This document shows positions 9,718-19,678 of a DNA stretch of 64,000 bases, in pieces. The first letter of the stretch is position 1; the number at the start of each line of letters is the position of its first letter. The notes below the pieces were generated by a model. That model saw nothing but the letters and a program-made list of their open reading frames with translations, did no database searches and had not been told where the DNA came from. Made by a program: the position numbers and the translations under genes. The DNA is from Sutterella seckii (GTDB taxonomy: Bacteria; Pseudomonadota; Gammaproteobacteria; Burkholderiales; Burkholderiaceae_F), in NCBI RefSeq assembly GCF_009183815.1, contig NZ_WEHX01000002.1:1-64000 (forward strand). Direction: 5' to 3'.

Positions 9718-10623
9718 ATGATCGGTGAACCCGTCTTTGCCGCACTTGCCCAGAACACGGCGCTTGTCGACGCGATCGGCATGCTCGGGTTCGCCCTTGC
9801 GGGCATCCTTGCCGCCCAGGGCCGGGGCGTCGACCCGGTGGGCGTCTTCATTCTCGCCTTCACGAGCGCCTTCGGCGGCCTCACGATCCGGGATCTGCTC
9901 CTTGATCTGAGACCCTTCTACTGGGTCGAGCATGAAGCGATCACGTGGCTCATTCTCGTCTTCACGATCTTTGCGCCGGCAATCGTGAAGCGCTTCACGC
10001 GCTCCTTTGCGCACGAACTCTTTCTCTGGGCGGACGCAGTGGGCCTCGGGGTCTTCTGCGCCTCAGGGACGCTCCTTGCCTGGGAAAAAGGCATTCCGCC
10101 CCTGTCCTGCACGCTCGTGGGCGTGGGCACGGGCATTCTTGGCGGCGTCATGAGAGACGTCCTTCTCAACCGCATGCCGGCAGCGCTTTCAGACAGAAAG
10201 CCCTACGGACTCGCCGGCTTCGTGGGCTGCTGGCTCTGCGTGATTCTGCTCTCCGACGGCGTGCGGCCCGAGGCGACGGTCTACGTGACCGCAGCCACGA
10301 TCGTTCTCTTCAGGATGTTCACGCTCAAGGTGAACTGGGAAATCCGCTACCGGTCGGAACTCGCCAAAAAGATCTTCCCCGGAAACGGCCCGGTATCGCT
10401 TGCACGGATGCTGAAGGGCCGCAGACGCACGGGAGAGAACGGAAATTCCGCCGCGTCCCGCCCGAAGGAAGCCCGGCGCGAAAAGACCACACGGCGCGAG
10501 GACGCTGCGCACGGGACGCTGCCCCGCTATTCCGCCAATGTGCTCCCTCAGCGGCGAGACTACCCAAAAGAAAAGCCCGCCAACAAACCGTCGGCAGGCT
10601 CTTCTCAAAAGCCCCGCAAATAG
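9718..10623 (+). CDS. TRIC-family (UPF0126/YicG-like) membrane protein with basic tail
   Basis: A 301-residue inner-membrane protein with about seven membrane segments in residues 1-205. It has the paired glycine-rich repeats of the TRIC fold (SAFGGLTIRDLLL and GILGGVMRDVLLN). Prokaryotic TRIC homologues form trimeric cation channels; the physiological ion is unknown for most. Residues about 225-301 are a long Lys/Arg/Pro-rich cytoplasmic tail not typical of the family. The start has AAAAGGAG eight bases upstream. The last 60 bases also encode the terminator of the convergent glnB gene. Confidence 0.85.
   Translation: MIGEPVFAALAQNTALVDAIGMLGFALAGILAAQGRGVDPVGVFILAFTSAFGGLTIRDLLLDLRPFYWVEHEAITWLILVFTIFAPAIVKRFTRSFAHELFLWADAVGLGVFCASGTLLAWEKGIPPLSCTLVGVGTGILGGVMRDVLLNRMPAALSDRKPYGLAGFVGCWLCVILLSDGVRPEATVYVTAATIVLFRMFTLKVNWEIRYRSELAKKIFPGNGPVSLARMLKGRRRTGENGNSAASRPKEARREKTTRREDAAHGTLPRYSANVLPQRRDYPKEKPANKPSAGSSQKPRK
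10566..10600 (-). terminator. Intrinsic terminator of glnB, inside the convergent coding sequence
   Basis: On the minus strand AGCCTGCC and GGCGGGCT (one mismatch) form a stem, followed by TTTTCTTTT. It lies within the last codons of the TRIC gene, about 75 bases past the glnB stop. Confidence 0.65.
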
Positions 10624-10675
10624 AGCCCTGCAATAGAGCTCGCGGGCGCGGACCACCCGGGCGCTTTTATTTGGA

Positions 10676-11122
<447 letters not shown>

Positions 11123-11133
11123 TCATGGGACGA

Positions 11134-11475
11134 TTACTTGTCAGCCTTCTTAGAGGCAGCCTTCTTCGTCGTGGTTTCGCCCTTGGCAGCCTTGGCAGCA
11201 GCCTGCGGCTTCACTTCAGCGGGACGACCGACGCGGTACTCGTAGAGCGACACGTCCTTCACGCGCACGCCGAACTTCGGATCGTTGTTCGGGGAGTGCC
11301 ACACGTCGCGCTTCTGGCGCCACGCATTGATGAAGGCGATGACGTTCTGCGGCATCTTGGGCGAGTCCGAGAGTTCATTGATCGTGAACTGCTGACCGCC
11401 AACAAGGAAAAGCTGCAGCTGATGGATGAACGGTCCTTTTTCTTCAACCTTTGCGGGTTCCTGATTCTCTGACAT
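11134..11475 (-). CDS. Small protein of unknown function with lysine-rich tail
   Basis: I do not recognise this 113-residue protein. Residues 15-85 look like one compact mixed fold (a hydrophobic FIHQLQLFLVGG segment, then IAFINAWRQKRDVWHSP and VRVKDVSLYEYRVGR). Residues 88-113 are Ala/Lys/Thr repeats (KAAKGETTTKKAASKK) like histone-H1-type tails, suggesting nucleic-acid or membrane-surface contact. There is no signal peptide, membrane segment or metal motif. The ATG at 11475 follows AGGA by ten bases. It stands between glmM and glnB with hairpins on both sides, so is probably its own transcription unit. Codon use matches the neighbours. Confidence 0.7.
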   Translation of the reverse strand: MSENQEPAKVEEKGPFIHQLQLFLVGGQQFTINELSDSPKMPQNVIAFINAWRQKRDVWHSPNNDPKFGVRVKDVSLYEYRVGRPAEVKPQAAAKAAKGETTTKKAASKKADK

Positions 11476-11586
11476 TTGTCTGGATTCCTAATTCGGTCGT
11501 GCAATGGGTCAGAGAAAAATAGCCCGAACCAGAGGTCCGGAATGCGAACCGGCGCACGTGTGGGGGTGAACTTTATCACGCCTGAT

Positions 11587-11610
11587 GCCCGCGCAAAGTC
11601 GCGCGCGGGC
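11587..11610 (-). terminator. GC-rich hairpin after glmM
   Basis: GCCCGCGC (11587-11594) pairs perfectly with GCGCGGGC (11603-11610). It lies 16 bases past the glmM stop. No T run follows, so termination would be weak or Rho-assisted. Confidence 0.4.
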
Positions 11611-11625
11611 TAGAAACATAGAACT

Positions 11626-12960
11626 TTACAACGAAAGTGCCTCTGCTGTCTCGTTGGCGAGCCGTTCTGCTAACGCACTGTCGGAAGCTTCGACCATGAT
11701 GCGAAGAAGCGGTTCGGTGCCCGAGGGGCGGATCAGCACGCGCCCGCGGCCTTCGAGCGTCTTTTCAGCACGCTCGACCGCAGCCATGAAAGCGTGATTC
11801 GCCTTCCAGTCGTAGCCTTTTTCAATTCTCTTGTTTACGAGGCACTGCGGCAACAGCTGAAGGTCCCCGGTCAATTCGGCAAGCGTTTTCCCGGTCCTTC
11901 GCATCGCGGCAAGAATCTGGAGCGCGCTCACAATGCCGTCGCCCGTAGTCTGTCTGTCGAGCGCAAGAATGTGGCCGGAGGTTTCGCCGCCGAAGCGCCA
12001 GCCGCGCTTCAAAAGCTCCTCAAGAACGTAGCGGTCGCCCACTTTGGCGCGCACGAATTCAAGGCCGAGTTCCTTCACGCGCTTTTCAAGACCATAGTTC
12101 GACATGAGGGTGCCCACGACGCCGAAGACTTTTCCCCGGCTCATGCGGTCCCTCACGAGAACGTAAAGGAGCTGATCTCCGTTGTAAACATTCCCTTCAG
12201 CGTCCGCCATGATCAGCCGGTCGGCATCGCCGTCGAGACTTACTGCAATCTGACAAGAGGCTTTCTTACACCTAATGGATAAGTCTTCAGTATGTGTTGC
12301 GCCAACGCCACGATTGATATTGAAGCCGTCCGGGGAAGCCCCTTCGGCGACGACGTCTGCGCCAAGTTCATGAAAAACATCAGGCGCAACATGGTACGCC
12401 GCACCGTTCGCGCAGTCGACGTAGATCCGCATGCCCTTGAGATCAATCTCCTCGCCGATCGTCGATTTGCAGAATTCGATGTAGCGGCCTGACGCATCGT
12501 CCAGACGCCGGGCTTTGCCGAGGTCCTTCGATTCAACGCAGGAGAAGCCTTCGTCGATCTCCTTCTCGATCTCAAGCTCCCACTCGTCGGGAAGCTTCTG
12601 GCCGGCGCCCGAAAAGAATTTGATGCCGTTGTCGTCGTACGGGTTGTGGCTCGCGGAAATGACGACGCCGGCTTCAAGGCGCAGAGCGCGCGTGAGGTAG
12701 GCCACCGCCGGAGTCGGAATCGGGCCGCAGAGGACGACGTCCGTCCCCGCAGCGGAAAAGCCCGCCTGAAGCGCGGCTTCAAGCATGTAGCCCGAAACGC
12801 GCGTGTCCTTGCCGATAAGAACAGTGGCGCGGCCTGTGGGACTGTGGCGCTTCAACACTCTGCCCGCAGCCTGGCCGAGCTTCATCACAAAGTCGGGCGT
12901 GATGGGGAGCTTCCCCACCTTGCCGCGAACGCCGTCCGTACCGAAATAACGCCGGTTCAT
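11626..12960 (-). CDS. glmM: Phosphoglucosamine mutase
   Basis: Interconverts glucosamine-6-phosphate and glucosamine-1-phosphate on the route to UDP-GlcNAc for peptidoglycan and LPS. The 444-residue protein shows the phosphoserine loop [12 protein letters not shown] (Ser104 is the probable phosphorylated residue), the metal-binding DGDADR (near 245), the sugar-binding GGETSGH and the phosphate-binding IRPSGTEP. N-terminus [11 protein letters not shown] is standard. It follows folP by 65 bases in the conserved rlmE-ftsH-folP-glmM order. A terminator separates ftsH from folP, so folP-glmM probably form their own unit. Confidence 0.97.
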   Translation of the reverse strand: MNRRYFGTDGVRGKVGKLPITPDFVMKLGQAAGRVLKRHSPTGRATVLIGKDTRVSGYMLEAALQAGFSAAGTDVVLCGPIPTPAVAYLTRALRLEAGVVISASHNPYDDNGIKFFSGAGQKLPDEWELEIEKEIDEGFSCVESKDLGKARRLDDASGRYIEFCKSTIGEEIDLKGMRIYVDCANGAAYHVAPDVFHELGADVVAEGASPDGFNINRGVGATHTEDLSIRCKKASCQIAVSLDGDADRLIMADAEGNVYNGDQLLYVLVRDRMSRGKVFGVVGTLMSNYGLEKRVKELGLEFVRAKVGDRYVLEELLKRGWRFGGETSGHILALDRQTTGDGIVSALQILAAMRRTGKTLAELTGDLQLLPQCLVNKRIEKGYDWKANHAFMAAVERAEKTLEGRGRVLIRPSGTEPLLRIMVEASDSALAERLANETAEALSL

Positions 12961-13025
12961 AACGAATCCTTTACTGACAAAAAAGTTGCCGGAATACTTG
13001 AAGCCTGAAGTTGGAGAGAAGTCTC

Positions 13026-13874
13026 TCAGGAGCGCCCTCGCGCGTCAATGCGGATATCCGCTTGCCCGAAGGCTTTGAGAACGGCCAGTGCATCTGAGGT
13101 CTCCCTCACGTCGTGAACGCGCAGAATCCGGGCGCCGCGCTCTGCGGCAAGGAGCGCTCCGGCGACGCTTGCCGCGGCGCGCTCATGCGGATTCTTTCTT
13201 CCGGTGATGCGCCCGAGGCTACCCTTGCGCGAAAGCGCGGCAAGGAGCGGCCTCCCGGAAGCGAGAAAACGCCCGGACGCAGCGAGCACCTCGAAATTCT
13301 GCTCAAGCGTCTTTCCGAACCCGAAGCCCGGATCCCAGGCAATGCGTTCGGACTCAACCCCGGCCGCCAGAAGCGCTTCCTCGCGCCGCCCGAGATACCG
13401 GAATGCGTCCTCAACCACGTCCTTCTCCGGATCAAACGGTCCCTGATGCATGATGACGAGCCCGAGCTTCGTGGAAGCAGCGGCCTCAAGAGCTCCCGGC
13501 CTCTCAAACGCGCGCACGTCGTTCAAAATCGCCGCACCGGCTTCTGCCGCCTCGAGCATGATTTCGGGCCTTGAGGTATCGACCGACACGCAGAAGCCCT
13601 CCTTCGCGAGCGCCTTCACGACGGGAATCACCCGTGAGCGCTCCTCTTCGAGCGGCACCTCCGTCGCGCCCGGACGGGTGGATTCGCCCCCCACATCGAT
13701 GATCCGGGCACCGTCGCCGCGCATCTTTTCCGCCCAGGCAAGCGCGTCAGGCAGGGCATTGTGTTCGCCGCCGTCAGAGAAGGAGTCCGGGGTAACGTTG
13801 AGAATGCCCATGATGACGGGCTCGTCCCTCAGATCAAAATCAAAGGGGCCGCAGCGCCAGAGTTCCTGAGTCAT
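13026..13874 (-). CDS. folP: Dihydropteroate synthase
   Basis: Condenses p-aminobenzoate with dihydropterin pyrophosphate in folate synthesis; the sulfonamide target. The 282-residue product has the two family signatures, [15 protein letters not shown] (residues about 22-36) and [11 protein letters not shown], and ends with the expected RVHDV strand. The ATG at 13874 has GGAG seven bases upstream; an upstream in-frame alternative start lacks one. It lies between ftsH and glmM as in most proteobacteria. Confidence 0.96.
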   Translation of the reverse strand: MTQELWRCGPFDFDLRDEPVIMGILNVTPDSFSDGGEHNALPDALAWAEKMRGDGARIIDVGGESTRPGATEVPLEEERSRVIPVVKALAKEGFCVSVDTSRPEIMLEAAEAGAAILNDVRAFERPGALEAAASTKLGLVIMHQGPFDPEKDVVEDAFRYLGRREEALLAAGVESERIAWDPGFGFGKTLEQNFEVLAASGRFLASGRPLLAALSRKGSLGRITGRKNPHERAAASVAGALLAAERGARILRVHDVRETSDALAVLKAFGQADIRIDARGRS

Positions 13875-13897
13875 TGCTCGTCTCCAAAAAAGGAACA

Positions 13898-13949
13898 AAA
13901 AAAGACCGCGTCCGCCCGAAATCTGGGTTTTCAGTTCGGATGCGGTCTT
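13898..13949 (-). terminator. Strong intrinsic terminator of ftsH
   Basis: AAGACCGCATCCG pairs with CGGACGCGGTCTT (one wobble), and the minus strand then reads TTTTTTTG. It lies between ftsH and folP and probably separates their transcripts. Confidence 0.75.
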
Positions 13950-13976
13950 GCTTTAAGGCTTGATTTTCACCCGGGA

Positions 13977-16016
13977 TCAGCCGGCCTTGCCGGGGTCGTC
14001 CTTGCCGGCATCCTGGGGCTTGACGGATTCGTCAGTTTTCCCCGGGGCGTCGGCCTGAGGGGCCTCCGCTTTGGGAGCCTCGGGAGCCGCTTCGGCTTCA
14101 GGAGCTTCAGTCGTCTGAGCGGCTTCAGGCTTTTCAGCCGCAGCCGGCTCGCCATCCTTCGACCCGGTCTTGAAAGGCGGGAGCTCCACGCCCGAAGAAT
14201 CCTTCGGCGGCGTCGGGAGCTTCCCTTCCATGATCTCGTCGATCTGCTCCTTATTGATCGTTTCCCACTGCAGAAGCGCCTGCGCCATGACTTCCATCTT
14301 GTCGCGGTTTTCCTCAATGAGACGGCGGGCAACGGCGTACTGCTCGTCGATGATGCGGCGGACTTCCTCGTCAACGGCCTGCATGGTGCGTTCAGAAACA
14401 TGCGTCGTCTTCGTCACCGAACGGCCGAGGAACACTTCGCCCTCGTTTTCCGCATAGACCATCGGGCCCATGCGCTCGCTCATGCCGTAGCGCGTCACCA
14501 TGTCGCGCGCGAGCTGCGTGGCGCGCTCGAAGTCGTTCGATGCGCCCGTAGTCATCTGGTGCATGAAGATTTCCTCGGCGATGCGGCCGCCGAAGAGAAT
14601 CGCAATGCGCGTGAGGAGGTACTGGCGGTTGTAGGCGTAGCGGTCCTGCTCAGGAAGCTGCATGGTGAGGCCGAGCGCGCGTCCGCGCGGCACGATCGTC
14701 ACCTTGTGCACCGGATCGGATTCCGGCAGGAGCCTTGCCACAACAGCGTGGCCCGATTCGTGATAAGCCGTGTTCTTCTTCTCGTCCTCGGTCATCACCA
14801 TGGCGCGGCGCTCAGCGCCCATCATGATCTTGTCCTTGGCGTTCTCAAAGTCCTGCATGGAAACGACGAGGCCGTTCCTGCGGGCGGCGAAAAGCGCCGC
14901 TTCGTTGACGAGGTTGCCGAGATCGGCACCGGAGAAGCCCGGCGTGCCGCGCGCGATGACCGCCACGTCGACGTCCTTGCCGACGGGGATCTTCTTCATG
15001 TGCACGTTGAGAATCTGTTCGCGGCCGCGAATGTCGGGCATCGGAACCACGACCTGACGGTCGAAGCGCCCCGGACGCAGCAGCGCCGGGTCGAGCACGT
15101 CCGGACGGTTCGTCGCAGCGATCACAATGACGTTCGCACCCGTATCGAAGCCGTCCATTTCGACGAGCATCTGGTTGAGGGTCTGCTCGCGTTCGTCGTT
15201 GCCGCCGCCGAGACCAGCGCCGCGCTGGCGGCCGACCGCATCGATTTCGTCGATGAAGATGATGCAGGGAGCGTTCTTCTTGGCCGTTTCGAACATGTCG
15301 CGAACGCGCGCAGCGCCCACGCCCACGAACATTTCAACGAAGTCCGAACCCGAAATCGTGAAGAAGGGAACGCCCGCTTCGCCTGCGATCGCCTTCGCGA
15401 GGAGCGTCTTGCCGGTACCCGGGGAGCCGACAAGGAGAACGCCGCGCGGAATGCGGCCGCCGAGGCGCTGGTACTTCTCGGGGTCCTTCAGAAAGTCGAC
15501 GATTTCCTGCACGTCTTCCTTCGCCTCGTCGCAGCCCGCCACGTCGCGGAAGCGCACGTGGTTTTCCTGCTCGGTGATCATGCGCGCCTTCGACTTTCCG
15601 AAGCTGAAGGCTCCGCCGCCGCCGGCACCGCCCTGCATGCGGCGCATGAAGAAGATCCAGACGCCGATCAGAAGGAGCATCGGGAACCAGGAGACGAAAA
15701 TGGTCGTGAGGAACGAGGGCTCCTCTTCGGCCTTGCCGTAGACCTGCACGCCCGACTTTCTCAGGTCGTCGACCATCCAGAGGTCGCCCGGGCTCGTGAG
15801 CGTGTACTCAGCGCCCTGCTGCGGCGTAACGATGATGCGGCGGCCCTGAATGTCCACGCGGCGGATCTTGCCGGCCTTGGCGTCATCCATGAACTGGGTG
15901 TAGCTCGTCGTGTCGAGCGACTGCGTCGAATTCGTCTCGAACTGGCGGAAGACCGTAAAGAGCACCACCGCGACGAGAATCCATACGGCAATGCGGGCAA
16001 AAGACTTGTTGTCCAA
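13977..16016 (-). CDS. ftsH: ATP-dependent zinc metalloprotease FtsH
   Basis: Membrane-bound hexameric AAA protease that degrades misfolded membrane proteins and short-lived regulators such as LpxC. The 679-residue chain has two membrane helices (about 8-24 and 105-124) flanking a periplasmic domain. It then has Walker A GSPGTGKT (197-204; most homologues have GPPGTGKT), Walker [10 protein letters not shown], the second region of homology, and the zinc motif HESGH (419-423). Residues after about 600 form a 75-residue Ala/Glu/Pro tail, longer than in E. coli. The start is TTG at 16016, supported by GGAG seven bases upstream and by the family N-terminus. The order rlmE-ftsH is conserved. Confidence 0.96.
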   Translation of the reverse strand: MDNKSFARIAVWILVAVVLFTVFRQFETNSTQSLDTTSYTQFMDDAKAGKIRRVDIQGRRIIVTPQQGAEYTLTSPGDLWMVDDLRKSGVQVYGKAEEEPSFLTTIFVSWFPMLLLIGVWIFFMRRMQGGAGGGGAFSFGKSKARMITEQENHVRFRDVAGCDEAKEDVQEIVDFLKDPEKYQRLGGRIPRGVLLVGSPGTGKTLLAKAIAGEAGVPFFTISGSDFVEMFVGVGAARVRDMFETAKKNAPCIIFIDEIDAVGRQRGAGLGGGNDEREQTLNQMLVEMDGFDTGANVIVIAATNRPDVLDPALLRPGRFDRQVVVPMPDIRGREQILNVHMKKIPVGKDVDVAVIARGTPGFSGADLGNLVNEAALFAARRNGLVVSMQDFENAKDKIMMGAERRAMVMTEDEKKNTAYHESGHAVVARLLPESDPVHKVTIVPRGRALGLTMQLPEQDRYAYNRQYLLTRIAILFGGRIAEEIFMHQMTTGASNDFERATQLARDMVTRYGMSERMGPMVYAENEGEVFLGRSVTKTTHVSERTMQAVDEEVRRIIDEQYAVARRLIEENRDKMEVMAQALLQWETINKEQIDEIMEGKLPTPPKDSSGVELPPFKTGSKDGEPAAAEKPEAAQTTEAPEAEAAPEAPKAEAPQADAPGKTDESVKPQDAGKDDPGKAG

Positions 16017-16304
16017 CTTTGAACTCCGGTCGCAATTAGGGACGAAGGGACGGAGAGGTCCCTCCGCCTGAGGTCCGGAGCGTCCTTCCGGGCGGAAGTT
16101 CGCCGGAACTCAGGAAATTGCGCTTGTTTCTTATCTTTGTTTCCATGGGCTCCGTCCGGATTTTTGTGCGGCGCCGCTTCCCATTTAGCGAAGCATTGCC
16201 GTCCGAAGGAGCAGAAAGGTTCAGCAATTGTAGCCGCGGGACTATTTCCCTACCCGTGGTTCCCCCGATTTTTGGCGAATGAACGCCCGGGAAAAGGCAA
16301 GCAG
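16017..16304 (-). other. Intergenic region between rlmE and ftsH
   Basis: 288 bases with no convincing gene. It presumably holds the ftsH promoter on the minus strand, but I could not place a clear sigma70 or heat-shock (sigma32) pair. Short GGCGGAG/CTCCGCC-type repeats occur near the ftsH start. Confidence 0.4.
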
Positions 16305-16967
16305 TTATTGCGGGTTCTTCGGCGCCTTGAGGTCGCGGGACACAAGATAGACCTCTGCCGAAGTGTCGCGCGAGGCGGCAGGCTTCTTGGCGGCGACCTT
16401 TTTGAAGACCTTTTTCAGGGCCTCGACATACTGCGAATAGCCCGACCCCTGGAAAGCCTTCGTCACAAAGACGCCGTGGGGTGCGAGGTGCTCGACGCAG
16501 AATTCGAGCGCAAGCTCGTTCAAAAGAAGCGACCTCGCCGCGTCCGCCGCGGCAATCCCTGAAAGATTCGGCGCCATGTCCGAAAGGACCACGTCGACCT
16601 TGTCTCCGTTTAGAATCGCGGCAAGCTGATCGGCCACCGACTGTTCGCGGAAGTCGCCCTGCAGAAAATAGACGTCCTCAATGGGATCCATCGGCAGGAT
16701 GTCCATGGCGATGATGCGCCCGCGGACCTGACCGTTCTTGTCGATGAGCTTTTCGCGCACCACCTGCGTCCAGCTTCCCGGAGCCGACCCGAGGTCGACC
16801 ACCGTAAGGCCGGGCTTGAGGAGATGCTCCTTTTCGTTGAGCTCAAGGAGCTTGTAGACGGAGCGGGCGCGATAGCCTTCCGCCTTGGAGCGCTTCACGT
16901 ACGGATCATTGATGTGCCGTTCGATCCATGCGCGGTTGGACCTGAGTTTTTTATTCGAAACGGGCAT
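16305..16967 (-). CDS. rlmE: 23S rRNA 2'-O-methyltransferase RlmE (FtsJ/RrmJ)
   Basis: Methylates U2552 of 23S rRNA (E. coli numbering) during late 50S assembly. The 220-residue protein carries the SAM-binding VDLGSAPGSWTQVV (residues 57-70), DMAPNLSG with the catalytic Asp, and KAFQGSG. The N-terminal RSRSAYKL-like segment appears as YRARSVYKL. The start has GGAGGG five or six bases upstream. It is divergent from yhbY, another ribosome-assembly gene, across 74 bases. Confidence 0.95.
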   Translation of the reverse strand: MPVSNKKLRSNRAWIERHINDPYVKRSKAEGYRARSVYKLLELNEKEHLLKPGLTVVDLGSAPGSWTQVVREKLIDKNGQVRGRIIAMDILPMDPIEDVYFLQGDFREQSVADQLAAILNGDKVDVVLSDMAPNLSGIAAADAARSLLLNELALEFCVEHLAPHGVFVTKAFQGSGYSQYVEALKKVFKKVAAKKPAASRDTSAEVYLVSRDLKAPKNPQ

Positions 16968-17041
16968 TCTTGCCCTCCAAAAAGTTTTCTTTCTCGGATG
17001 CCGCCTTTTTACACGGCATCCGGCATTAGTGCTGAAATTTT

Positions 17042-17521
17042 ATGAGTGAAATTACCCTTTCGCGCGACGCGCGCCTCACGCTGCGCTCGCAGGCGCATCA
17101 TCTCGACCCCGTCGTTCTTCTCGGCGCCAACGGTCTTACCGAAGCGGTCATGAAGGAAATCGACCGTGCTTTGAAGTCCCACGAGCTCATCAAGGTGAAG
17201 GTTCCGACCGACGACCGCGAGGAACGCGAGGCGATCTTCGCGAAGGTTGCCGACGAACTCGGCGCCGCCCGCGTGCAGATGATCGGCAAGCTTCTCATCC
17301 TCTGGCGTCCTGCCGAAGATGAGGACGAAGCCCCCACGGCCGAAGAGTGGATCGCCCGCGCGGCCGCTGCCGCCCGCGGCGAGGACGCTCCGGCCCCGAA
17401 GGCAAAGAAGGTTGCCTCGAAGAAGCCCGGCGAAAAGAAGAAGAAGGCCGAGCCCCAGCCCCGCCGCCGCGCTCGTCCGAAGACGAAGCGCACGACGAAG
17501 AAGGCTGCGCTCTCGAATTAA
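17042..17521 (+). CDS. yhbY: CRM-domain RNA-binding protein YhbY
   Basis: Ribosome-assembly factor that associates with the pre-50S particle. Residues 1-95 are one CRM domain (LRSQAHHLDPVVLLGANGL with the GxxG-type loop, then LIKVKV and VQMIGKLLILWR). Residues about 105-159 are a Lys/Arg/Ala/Pro extension not present in the 97-residue E. coli protein; it probably adds RNA affinity. Its divergent pairing with rlmE is conserved. No strong ribosome-binding site precedes the ATG. Two hairpins follow the gene. Confidence 0.92.
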   Translation: MSEITLSRDARLTLRSQAHHLDPVVLLGANGLTEAVMKEIDRALKSHELIKVKVPTDDREEREAIFAKVADELGAARVQMIGKLLILWRPAEDEDEAPTAEEWIARAAAAARGEDAPAPKAKKVASKKPGEKKKKAEPQPRRRARPKTKRTTKKAALSN

Positions 17522-17546
17522 TGCCTTCCCTATAAAGCCCTGATCC

Positions 17547-17612
17547 AGGGGCGCCTGCGCGCCCCTATTCGCTTAAAACGGGAGATTCCCCTCGAAGGAA
17601 TCTCCCGTTTTT
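17547..17612. terminator. Hairpin plus bidirectional intrinsic terminator between yhbY and greA
   Basis: First hairpin AGGGGCGC/GCGCCCCT (17547-17566). Second, stronger one: ACGGGAGATTCC (17578-17589) pairs with GGAATCTCCCGT (17597-17608), with AAAA before and TTTTT after. It can therefore stop yhbY transcripts rightward and greA transcripts leftward. Confidence 0.85.
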
Positions 17613-17675
17613 GCGTTCGAGCGGGCGCTTCCCTGAAAGGACTTCAGCAGGAACCCTTCAGGGCGAAAGCGCGCA

Positions 17676-18152
17676 TTACTTGTATTCGACCTCTTCGACC
17701 TCGAAGGTGACCTGGCCCTTCGGAGCCATGAACTTCACCGTATCGCCTTCGCTCTTGCCGATCAGGGCGCGGGCGATCGGGGAGGAAACGGAAATGAGGT
17801 TCTTCTTGATGTCGGCTTCGTCGTCGCCCACGATCTGGTAGGTCACGCTCGAATCCTCGTCTTCGTTGTAGAGCGTCACCGTGGCGCCGAAAACGATGCG
17901 GTCGCTCGCAACGGTCTTCGGATCAATCACCTGCAGCGCCGGGATCTTGCCCTCGAGCTCAGCAATGCGGCCCTCGATGTGGCCCTGCTCCTCGCGGGCG
18001 GCATCGTATTCCGCATTTTCAGAAAGGTCGCCCTTTTCGCGGGCTTCGGCAATGGCGGCAACCACGTTCGGACGCGCGGTCTTCTTGAGATATTCGAGTT
18101 CGGCCTTGAGCTTTTCAGCGCCCTTGGCGGTGATGGGGATACGGTTGAGCAT
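17676..18152 (-). CDS. greA: Transcription elongation factor GreA
   Basis: Binds the RNA polymerase secondary channel and stimulates cleavage of backtracked RNA. The 158-residue length equals E. coli GreA. The N-terminal coiled coil has the acidic tip [15 protein letters not shown] (residues about 42-56), and the C-terminal FKBP-like domain ends in FEVEEVEYK. The frame stays open 73 codons upstream, but the family start [13 protein letters not shown] at 18152 with GGAAG just before it is clear. It ends 64 bases before a bidirectional terminator. Confidence 0.96.
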   Translation of the reverse strand: MLNRIPITAKGAEKLKAELEYLKKTARPNVVAAIAEAREKGDLSENAEYDAAREEQGHIEGRIAELEGKIPALQVIDPKTVASDRIVFGATVTLYNEDEDSSVTYQIVGDDEADIKKNLISVSSPIARALIGKSEGDTVKFMAPKGQVTFEVEEVEYK

Positions 18153-18251
18153 GGTTCTTCCAGATTCAAAAAAGCGTTCGTGATCTGCACCGGATCTTCC
18201 TTCCTGCGAAGAAGGCGTACCGGAAGGAGATTCCCCGTGCAGACAAAAGTG

Positions 18252-18282
18252 AAGGGCGGCACCGCAAAGAAGCACCGCCCTT
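18252..18282 (-). terminator. Probable terminator of gmhA
   Basis: AAGGGCGG pairs with CCGCCCTT around a 15-base loop; the minus strand then reads CACTTTTGTC. The T run is interrupted, so strength is uncertain. Confidence 0.45.
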
Positions 18283-18378
18283 GGAATTGAATTCGTTCGA
18301 GGGAGGATTTTAGCAAATGGAGCTTCGTCCGGCTCAGACGGAGGCTGTTTCTCCGCACGAGCCTTCGGCATCCGGCGC

Positions 18379-18975
18379 TTATTCGTCCGTGTAGTTTTCC
18401 GGGTTGAGGCGGCGCTCCACGAGCTCGATGAAGATGTGGATACACTTGATGTGAAGCTCCTGCACGCGGTCGGCGTAGCGCCCGCCCGGCGTGACGATCG
18501 CCGCGTCGGACAGCGCCGCCATCGGATTCCCGGGCTTTCCGGTAAGCGAAATCACCTTCATGCCCTTTGCGCGCGCAGCTTCCGCGGCACGAATCACATT
18601 GCGGCTCGTGCCCGACGTGGTGATCCCGAGGAGCACGTCCCCGGGCTGCCCCACGCCTTCGACATAGCGCGAAAAAACCTCTTCGTAGCCGAAGTCGTTC
18701 GCGACGCACGCGAGGTGCGAGGCGTCGGCAATCGCGGTTGCGGCATAGGGACGGCGGTTCTTTCGGTAGCGCCCCGTCATCTCCTCGGCAAAATGCATGG
18801 CGTCGCAGAGGCTTCCGCCGTTGCCGCAGGAATAAATCCGGTGGCCCGCGCGGATCGCCTCGGCCATCATTTCCCCGGCGCGGTCGATTTCCGAGAGCAT
18901 TGCCTCATCGGCAAGCAGATTGTCGAGCGCTTCGCGCGCTTCCATAAGCGCTGCCTTCACGTTGACGGAACTCAT
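18379..18975 (-). CDS. gmhA: Sedoheptulose-7-phosphate isomerase GmhA
   Basis: First step of heptose synthesis for the LPS inner core: converts sedoheptulose-7-phosphate to D-glycero-D-manno-heptose-7-phosphate. The 198-residue SIS-domain protein has [20 protein letters not shown] (residues about 49-68), the [16 protein letters not shown] block, the sugar-phosphate loop [10 protein letters not shown] and the conserved C-terminal [13 protein letters not shown] helix. These residues separate GmhA from DnaA-regulator DiaA paralogues, which lack the CDAMHFAEE motif. AGAGG lies eight bases before the ATG. It follows recR by 52 bases and may be co-transcribed with modD-recR. Confidence 0.9.
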   Translation of the reverse strand: MSSVNVKAALMEAREALDNLLADEAMLSEIDRAGEMMAEAIRAGHRIYSCGNGGSLCDAMHFAEEMTGRYRKNRRPYAATAIADASHLACVANDFGYEEVFSRYVEGVGQPGDVLLGITTSGTSRNVIRAAEAARAKGMKVISLTGKPGNPMAALSDAAIVTPGGRYADRVQELHIKCIHIFIELVERRLNPENYTDE

Positions 18976-19027
18976 GCAGATAACCTCTGAAAGGAGTTGG
19001 AAACTTCAAAGTTGACCGGAAAGAAGG

Positions 19028-19648
19028 TCAAAGCCGGCGCCTGTCCTCAACAGCGCCTGCGATCGACGCGAGATCGGTGTACTCGATCTCAAGCCCCGAG
19101 GGAAGCCCGCGGGAGAGCCGCGTGATGCGAAGGTCCGGCCAGCGCTTCTTCACGGCGCCCATCAGATAGTACGCTGTCGCGTCGCCTTCGGGCGTGTAGG
19201 ACGTGGCAACGACCACCTCGCGCAGGCCGTCCTCGCGAAGCCCGAGCTCAATGCGCTCAAGAAGCTGCGGGAGCCCGATCTCTGCGGGTCCTGCGTTGTC
19301 GAGCGGCGAAAGCCTCCCCGAAAGCACGAAATAGAGCCCCGGCCAGGAAAGCGACGCATCGAGCGCCATCTGGTCCTGCACGCTCTCGACCACGCAGATG
19401 AGCGAGCGGTCGCGCTTTTCATCGGCGCATACGGGACAAAGCTCCGCCTCGCACCAGGTGCGGCAGAGCCGGCAGCGGCGAATGGCCGCCGTGCCTTCGA
19501 GCGCCTTCTTGAGGGCCTCGAGCTTCTCCCTGCGCTCGGGCGCAAGGAGGAAGAAGGCCGCGCGCTGCGCGCTTCTCGGTCCGTACCCGGGCAATTCCTC
19601 AAGCGCCTTGATGAGCGCGGATATCGCGGGAGAGGTTTCTATCGCCAT
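19028..19648 (-). CDS. recR: Recombination protein RecR
   Basis: Works with RecF and RecO to load RecA on gapped DNA. The 206-residue chain has an N-terminal helix-hairpin-helix (LPGYGPRSAQRAAFFLL), a zinc finger (Cys59, Cys62, Cys71, Cys74), a TOPRIM domain (ICVVESVQDQMALD) and the C-terminal SYTPEGDATAYYL and LSRGLPSG motifs. In most proteobacteria recR follows ybaB directly; here modD and a terminator intervene. It starts 30 bases after the modD stop. Confidence 0.96.
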   Translation of the reverse strand: MAIETSPAISALIKALEELPGYGPRSAQRAAFFLLAPERREKLEALKKALEGTAAIRRCRLCRTWCEAELCPVCADEKRDRSLICVVESVQDQMALDASLSWPGLYFVLSGRLSPLDNAGPAEIGLPQLLERIELGLREDGLREVVVATSYTPEGDATAYYLMGAVKKRWPDLRITRLSRGLPSGLEIEYTDLASIAGAVEDRRRL

Positions 19649-19678
19649 CCTTATCCTTCCTTCGGAATCTTCCGGGCG

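Noticed and set aside
13761-16022. Long open frame antisense to ftsH
   Set aside because: Same GC-skew artefact; no domain, and ftsH is unambiguous.
16017-16304. Sigma32 promoter for ftsH
   Set aside because: No pair resembling CTTGAA and CCCCAT at suitable spacing.
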